Assembly: GCA_013697465.1 (NCBI GenBank)
Contig: JACCWU010000352.1
Span: forward strand, 1-13,684
Direction: 5' to 3'
Length of the DNA: 13,684 bases
DNA from: Actinomycetota bacterium
GTDB lineage: Bacteria > Actinomycetota > Thermoleophilia > Gaiellales > Gaiellaceae
The notes under the pieces were generated by a model. That model made no database searches. It saw nothing but the letters and a program-made list of their open reading frames with translations, and had not been told where the DNA came from. The position numbers and the translations under genes were made by a program. Below, one piece after another: positions 12,156-13,684 of the stretch; position 1 is the first letter of the stretch, and each line of letters opens with the position of its first letter.

Positions 12156-13326
12156 CCTCCGAGAGGCCGACCGCGCGTGCGAGCACGAGCTCGCCGACGG
12201 GAGCGTCGACGTACCACGGCGAGTAGTCGTCGGCGTACCCGCGCCCCGGACGATCGACGAGAACACGGTCGGTCGCGCCCAGCTTCGATGCCCAGCGCCG
12301 GTGGCAGAGGCCCTCCGAAAGCGCGCGCAGTCGAGCTCCCCGCTCCTTCTTGACCTCCGGGGAAACCGTGTCCTCGGCGGCCGTGATGGTGCCCGGGCGC
12401 GGCGAGTACGGAAAGACGTGCACCTTCGTGATCCCTGCTTGCTCCACGACCCGAAGTGTGCGCTCGAATGCAGCGTCGTTCTCGGCCGGGAAACCGACGA
12501 TGACGTCCGCCGTGAGGTTGAAGTCGGCGAGCGGCCCGACCTTCGCGAGGTACTGACTGGCGGTGTACCGCCGACGCATGGCCCGAAGGACGGCATCGTC
12601 GCCGGACTGGAGCGGCACGTGCAGATGGCTCGAAACGGTGTCGGTCTCTCGGAGGGCCGCGACGAGCTCGGGCGTCAGATGGTTCACCTCGATCGACGAG
12701 ATCCGAAGCCGGTCCACGCCCGGCACGGAGCCCGCCTCCCGGATCAGTCGCGCGAGCGTGTGGCCCGACTCCCGATCGCGAAAGCAGCCGAGGTTGACCC
12801 CGGTCAGCACGATCTCGCGATGCCCGTCCGCCACTCGGCGGCGAATCTCGCCGAGAACGGCCTCCGCGCGCCGGCTTCGCGTGCCACCACGCACGAGCGG
12901 GATGACGCAGAACGCGCACGAGAACGAGCAGCCGTCCTGGATCTTCACGAATGCTCTGACACGTTCGAGACGAGGCACCGACTGCACGCAGCCAATCGGG
13001 CCTACGTCGCCGGCCACTGCGGCAGCCGCGTCCTCGCCCGTGCGCGCGACGACCGTGACGTTCTCGGCCGCTACGTCGAACGCGCCGTGGAGGCTCGCCG
13101 CGCAGCCCGTGACGTAGACACGGCGGTGCGTTCGCGCGGCTCGGGAAACGGCCTGTCGAGACTTCGACACCGCCTCGTGCGTGACGCAGCACGTGTTGAC
13201 GACGGCGACGTCCGCGGCGCCGCGCTCTTGCTCGGTATGGCCGTCGGCTAGCAAGCGCTCGCGGATCGCCTGAGCATCCGCGAACGAGACCTTGCAGCCC
13301 AGGAAGTGAGCAGAGAACGTCGTCAT
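12130..13326 (-). CDS. mtaB: tRNA t6A37 methylthiotransferase MtaB (radical SAM)
   Basis: 398 residues, slightly short for the family (usually a little over 400). Adds a methylthio group to N6-threonylcarbamoyladenosine at tRNA position 37. The N-terminal UPF0004 domain supplies Cys11 (FLGCKVS), Cys46 (NTCCVT) and Cys75 (VTGC) for the auxiliary cluster. The radical-SAM cluster motif CSFSCAFC (133-140) gives Cys133, Cys137 and Cys140. HVPLQSGDD, MRRRYT, VIVGFPAE and VFPYSPRPGT follow, then a TRAM-like tail. The GCKVS variant replaces the more usual GCKVN. The ATG at 13326 fits the family N-terminus. There is no Shine-Dalgarno but TAAGCT eight bases upstream. HIT overlaps its end. The MtaB rather than MiaB call rests on the GCKV motif and synteny with prmA and yqeY. 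Confidence 0.95.
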   Translation of the reverse strand: MTTFSAHFLGCKVSFADAQAIRERLLADGHTEQERGAADVAVVNTCCVTHEAVSKSRQAVSRAARTHRRVYVTGCAASLHGAFDVAAENVTVVARTGEDAAAAVAGDVGPIGCVQSVPRLERVRAFVKIQDGCSFSCAFCVIPLVRGGTRSRRAEAVLGEIRRRVADGHREIVLTGVNLGCFRDRESGHTLARLIREAGSVPGVDRLRISSIEVNHLTPELVAALRETDTVSSHLHVPLQSGDDAVLRAMRRRYTASQYLAKVGPLADFNLTADVIVGFPAENDAAFERTLRVVEQAGITKVHVFPYSPRPGTITAAEDTVSPEVKKERGARLRALSEGLCHRRWASKLGATDRVLVDRPGRGYADDYSPWYVDAPVGELVLARAVGLSEDGILGVAG

Positions 13327-13334
13327 CGGGCATC

Positions 13335-13340
13335 AGCTTA
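13335..13340 (-). promoter_or_regulatory. Candidate -10 box (TAAGCT) for the mtaB block
   Basis: TAAGCT on the minus strand ends eight bases before the mtaB ATG, downstream of a hairpin that follows prmA. This arrangement suggests that mtaB starts a new transcription unit. No -35 match was found. Confidence 0.35.
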
Positions 13341-13356
13341 GTGCTCCACGATCGCA

Positions 13357-13390
13357 GTCACAGGCGAGGCCGATTCCTCGCCCCTGTGAC
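13357..13390 (-). terminator. Stem-loop after prmA
   Basis: GTCACAGGCGAGG (13357-13369) pairs with CCTCGCC-CC-CTGTGAC region (13376-13390) around the six-base loop 13370-13375; 13 pairs with a two-base bulge. On the minus strand it begins seven bases after the prmA stop. No U-tract follows, so it is probably a bulged or U-less terminator, or a 3'-end stabiliser. Confidence 0.55.
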
Positions 13391-13397
13391 GGTTCGT

Positions 13398-13684
13398 TCA
13401 CGAGGCGGTGAGCACGTGAGCCACCCATCCCTCGAGCTCGAGCGTCTCGCGCAGATTCCACCCCGCGTGCACGGGAAGCTCGCCGGCGGGGTAGCCGGAG
13501 GCAATCAGGCGCGGAGCCTCGAGTCGCGCCAAGAGCGCCTCGATGGCCGCGAGCTCGATGTTGGCGACGACCAGATCCGCTCGTGGGAGCTCGTCGCGGA
13601 GGACGTCCATCGTGCGCACGTCGACCGAGAGGCCGTTGCGGCGAGCGTTCTCCCGCGTAACGTCGACCGCGACCGCGTCGAGGT
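13398..13684 (-). CDS. prmA: Ribosomal protein L11 methyltransferase, C-terminal part (5' end beyond window)
   Basis: 95 residues are visible in a frame open to the right edge; the SAM-binding glycine motif lies beyond it. The visible part begins LDAVAVDVTRENARRNGLSV, matching the PrmA stretch after motif I, then ADLVVANIELAAIEAL (the VVANI active-region motif) and a tail with LIASGYPAGEL and LEGWVAHVL, comparable to PrmA's 'LSGIL...EWV'. The enzyme methylates L11 in the cytosol. The assignment rests on these motifs and on synteny with mtaB, as in Bacillus dnaJ-prmA-rsmE-mtaB; rsmE is absent here. A different class I methyltransferase cannot be fully excluded. Confidence 0.85.
   Translation of the reverse strand, partial: LDAVAVDVTRENARRNGLSVDVRTMDVLRDELPRADLVVANIELAAIEALLARLEAPRLIASGYPAGELPVHAGWNLRETLELEGWVAHVLTAS

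Overview
This is a GC-rich window with almost no intergenic space. It reads as the chromosome of a high-GC Gram-positive bacterium, most likely a deep actinobacterial lineage such as Thermoleophilia/Gaiellales. That placement is inferred from three things: codon use with mostly G/C in third positions, frequent GTG starts with no Shine-Dalgarno but a TANNNT box six to eight bases upstream (the leaderless-mRNA pattern of Actinobacteria), and an actinobacterial-type diphosphate phosphofructokinase. I see no tRNA, rRNA, CRISPR array, phage gene or transposase.

Left part (1-2952). A minus-strand pair holds a degenerate TIM-barrel protein of the indole-glycerol-phosphate-synthase type and, 18 bp downstream, a 6-phosphofructokinase with diphosphate-type active-site residues that runs off the left edge. 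Divergent from it is a secreted protein joining hemolysin-type calcium-binding repeats to a sialidase-like (Asp-box) propeller.

Middle part (3027-7291). deoC (deoxyribose-phosphate aldolase), a full-length aldehyde dehydrogenase and a half-length aldehyde dehydrogenase lacking every catalytic residue are read on the minus strand. DeoC releases acetaldehyde, which the dehydrogenase could oxidise. The active/inactive pair looks like a split form of the two-domain ALDH16 architecture. A MerR-family regulator with a GyrI-like ligand-binding domain is divergent from deoC.

Right part (7348-13684). A long minus-strand block is, in order of transcription, prmA (partial), mtaB, a HIT hydrolase, yqeY, a DUF5655 protein, phoH, ybeY, a diacylglycerol/undecaprenol kinase fused to a PAP2 phosphatase, cdd and era. 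It keeps the ancient ribosome/RNA-maturation order known from Bacillus subtilis (dnaJ-prmA-rsmE-mtaB-rpsU-yqeY...phoH...ybeY-dgkA-cdd-era), but rsmE and rpsU are missing and HIT and DUF5655 genes are added. Most junctions overlap or are separated by a few bases.

The most unusual stretch is the HIT-yqeY junction. A hairpin-rich sequence of about 190 bp sits there, bounded by identical 10-bp direct repeats, as though a small palindromic element had split an ancestral GTGA stop/start overlap. It lies where rpsU would be expected, and one hairpin buries the yqeY ribosome-binding site and start codon.
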